Below are positions 61,975-64,000 of a stretch of 64,000 bases of DNA, piece after piece. The translations under genes and the position numbers were made by a program. Where the stretch lies: the NCBI RefSeq assembly GCF_029931775.1, contig NC_079332.1:260501-324500 (forward strand), in the 5' to 3' direction. The DNA is from Euleptes europaea (lineage: Eukaryota > Chordata > Lepidosauria > Squamata > Sphaerodactylidae). Under the pieces are notes generated by a model. The model had not been told where the DNA came from, ran no database searches, and saw only the letters and a program-made list of their open reading frames with translations. How positions within the stretch are numbered: position 1 is the stretch's first letter; every line of letters begins with the position of its first letter.

Positions 61975-62135
61975 GTAGCGGTTGAAGTTCTGGACTACAC
62001 TCTGGGAGAGCCGGGTTCAAATCCCCACTCTGAAGCCCGCTGGGTAACCTTGGGAAAGTCAGGCACGCACAGCCCGGCCTGCTTCACAGGGCTGCTGTTG
62101 GGAAGACAAAATGAGGGGAGAGAAAGAACTATGTA
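61975..62135 (+). mobile_element. tRNA-derived SINE, third family
   Basis: GGTAGCGGTTGAAGTTCTGG, GGGTTCAAATCCCCACTC, CGCTGGGTAACCTTGGGAAAG. Confidence 0.7.
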
Positions 62136-63104
62136 GGAGGAAGGGTGGTGGGGAAAATGCATCTGCTAGATGGACAGGCCCCCGTCAGTACGGGAGCTCG
62201 GGCACCCCACCCTCGAAGAAGGTCAGATCATCTCGGGAGAGACGCACCCATCCAGTGGGGTTCCCAACAGGACTGGTGCTCAGCCTCTCCCTCTGGTTCT
62301 CCCAGCAGAAGGAGAAGGGAGGGTGGGGAAGAGGCAGGATGAGGCCAAATCCCCCCTCCCAGGACTGCTCACGTGCCCTACCCTTATGTGGAAGGGGCTC
62401 CGGAGCGCAAGCACGAAGGCTGGAAGGTAGTAAGGGTTTCTGCAGACAAGCTTCCTTGCGCTCGGATGCCTCTGCCTTCTGCGTGTGACCTTCATTCTCG
62501 AGGCCACGGGAGGAGCCGAGAGCTGTTGGTGTGGCTGGGCTTTGAAGTTCAGCCTGGTGGGAGCAGACTGGCAAAAGCCCTCTTGGACCTCCTTCTCCCC
62601 CCCCCCCTCCGCGCATCCTGTATCTGAAAGCATCTCTCTCCAAGTGGGTTATTACTTCCTTTCCCTCTCAATGGGATATGAGCTTTTCCGGCACGGAGAG
62701 TAATCTTCTCCCCCTTTGTCCTTTTGCAAAGCCGGGGTTCCCCTTTTAACCTCCCTTCCCCTCTCAAAGGCCGATCTGCCCCGCAGCAAGGAAAAGGGCC
62801 TTTTAAGAACTCTGGCTTATAATTTCCTCTGGGCTGCCTGTTCCATTGTCTGGGGGGACTACCGGGAAGCCCGGCCTCCTTCACCGCCTCCCACGCGTCC
62901 AGGAGCAGATCCGAGCGCGGGAACTAGATGTGCCTCCAGCCACGACGGAGGGTGGGACTTCCTCCTCGTCCACCCCAGGGTCCTCCTCCCCAGTGCATTT
63001 GGGGAGAATGATCGGCCACAAGCAGGGGACGATCTGAAATGAGGGATGCCCGTTGGGTGTCGGCACGGGGAGACCCCCCTCAGCAATGAAACTCGCTGGT
63101 TATC

Positions 63105-63225
63105 CTCCGGCCGGTCGCTCTCGTTCAGCCCGACCTACTTCGCAGGGTTGTTGTGCGGGTCGATTGAGCTGAGGCGGAGCATGCTCTCCCAAGGTCTTTC
63201 AGAGCCGGCAATGCTACAATGAGAG
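63105..63225 (+). mobile_element. SINE tail fragment, third family
   Basis: CCCGACCTACTTCGCAGGG, TTGTTGTGCGGGTCGATTGAG; head missing. Confidence 0.5.
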
Positions 63226-63264
63226 CTGAAATGGGTGTCAGGGGGTGGGTGGAGGTGGGGGTAC

Positions 63265-63572
63265 TGAAGAAGAAGAGTTGGTTTTTCTATGCCGACTTTC
63301 TCTGCCACTTAAGGGAGAATCAAACCGCCTTACAATCGCCTACCCTTCCCCTCCCCACAACACCCTGTGAGGTAGGTGGGGCTGAGAGAGCGGTGACTAG
63401 CCCAAGGTCACCCAGCTGGCTTTGTGTGCAGGACTGGGGAAACCAACACGGTTCACCAGATCAGCCTCCGCCGCTCACGTGGAGGAGTGAGGGAATCAAA
63501 CCTGGTTCTCCAGATCAAAGTCCACCGCTCCAAACCACCGCTCTTAACCACGACACCCCGCTGGCTGAGTCT
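63265..63572 (-). mobile_element. tRNA-derived SINE, second family (PRKCB intron 2)
   Basis: GAAGAAGAGTTGGTTTTTCT, CTGCCACTTAAGGGAGAATC and ACCACCGCTCTTAACCACG, CACCCCGCTGGCT. Confidence 0.87.
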
Positions 63573-63879
63573 CCAGCGGTTCAGCATTGGTTCATGTGGT
63601 ATGCAGGCTTCTGATGAAGACTTTTCCAACCTGGAATAAGTGTCCTTGTGTGTCCTGGTAGAAGATGCCTTGGGAGGGGTCAGGCCTGCCATGTAGACCC
63701 TGCACGTGGCCTTCTGTCCTTACCTGCTCAAGAAGCAGGACCGCACAGGGCCCTCGGCGGCTGGGTCTCCCGCCTCCCCCCGCGCACCCTTCAGGCCAGG
63801 ATTTGGGTCAGGCTGCTTCCGTCCCCAGCTGAGCACCGATTGGCCGCTTTCTCCCCGCCTTGCTTTTCTAGGACATCTT

Positions 63880-63990
63880 TGTCGATAATTAGGTTGCTAA
63901 TTAGTTCATAATACCTGTTTAAAATCTCTCGATTAAATCTTGGAGCAGATTGGAGTGGAAGTAATTGGAAGCGCTAATAAGCAGCGAGAA
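63880..63990. promoter_or_regulatory. Candidate conserved noncoding element at window edge
   Basis: Dense TAAT cores: GATAATTAGG, GCTAATTAGTTC, CTCGATTAAATC, GTAATTGGAAGC and GCTAATAAGC. It sits in GC-rich PRKCB intron 2. Only composition supports it. Confidence 0.3.
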
Positions 63991-64000
63991 GGGAGGCCGG

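Larger units (their letters stand above)
56351..64000 (+). other. PRKCB: PRKCB intron 2 (partial)
   Basis: Runs off the window end. Exon 3 (starting VCCFVVHKRCH in human) is not seen. It contains CR1 and SINE copies, a GA microsatellite (59219-59244) and two repeat-poor AT-richer stretches (59560-60110 and 63880-63990) that could be conserved elements. Confidence 0.8.

Overview
The window is vertebrate nuclear DNA, almost certainly from a squamate reptile (lizard-like). Three things support this: host genes split by GT-AG introns, CpG-rich promoters, and dense tRNA-derived SINEs, CR1-type LINE 3' ends (ending in the ATTCTATG motif), 5S-rRNA-derived SINEs and short terminal-inverted-repeat elements. 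The species cannot be fixed from sequence alone. No bacterial, plasmid or phage features and no endogenous retrovirus were recognised.

Four host genes are present. (1) ARHGAP17 (minus strand): only coding exon 1 (6214-6266); its first intron fills 1-6213. (2) LCMT1 (plus): complete, 11 coding exons from 7524 to 20697, 326 residues. (3) AQP8 (plus): five coding exons from 35294 to 41665, 256 residues from the first visible ATG; a short upstream first exon is probably missing from the model. (4) PRKCB (plus): coding exons 1 and 2 (54680-54921, 56319-56350); the rest lies beyond the window.

Layout: 1-6.2 kb is ARHGAP17 intron. 6.2-7.6 kb is a divergent promoter region whose two CpG-rich halves are separated by about 550 bp of nested SINE and LINE DNA. 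7.5-20.9 kb is LCMT1. 20.9-35.3 kb is intergenic, with many repeats and one AT-rich stretch that may be a conserved element. 35.3-41.7 kb is AQP8. 41.7-54.1 kb is intergenic, with a homeodomain-motif-rich stretch near 49 kb and a CpG-dense block near 51 kb. 54.1-55 kb is the PRKCB CpG island and exon 1. The rest is PRKCB introns 1 and 2.

The genes do not form a pathway: they encode a RhoGAP with a BAR domain, the PP2A carboxyl methyltransferase, a water/ammonia/peroxide channel and a protein kinase C. The interest lies in the gene order (PRKCB directly after AQP8, unlike the human order as I recall it), the repeat-split divergent promoter, the enlarged Gly/Ala N-terminus of PRKCB, and several nested or palindromic repeat structures. 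I found no convincing undescribed biological system.
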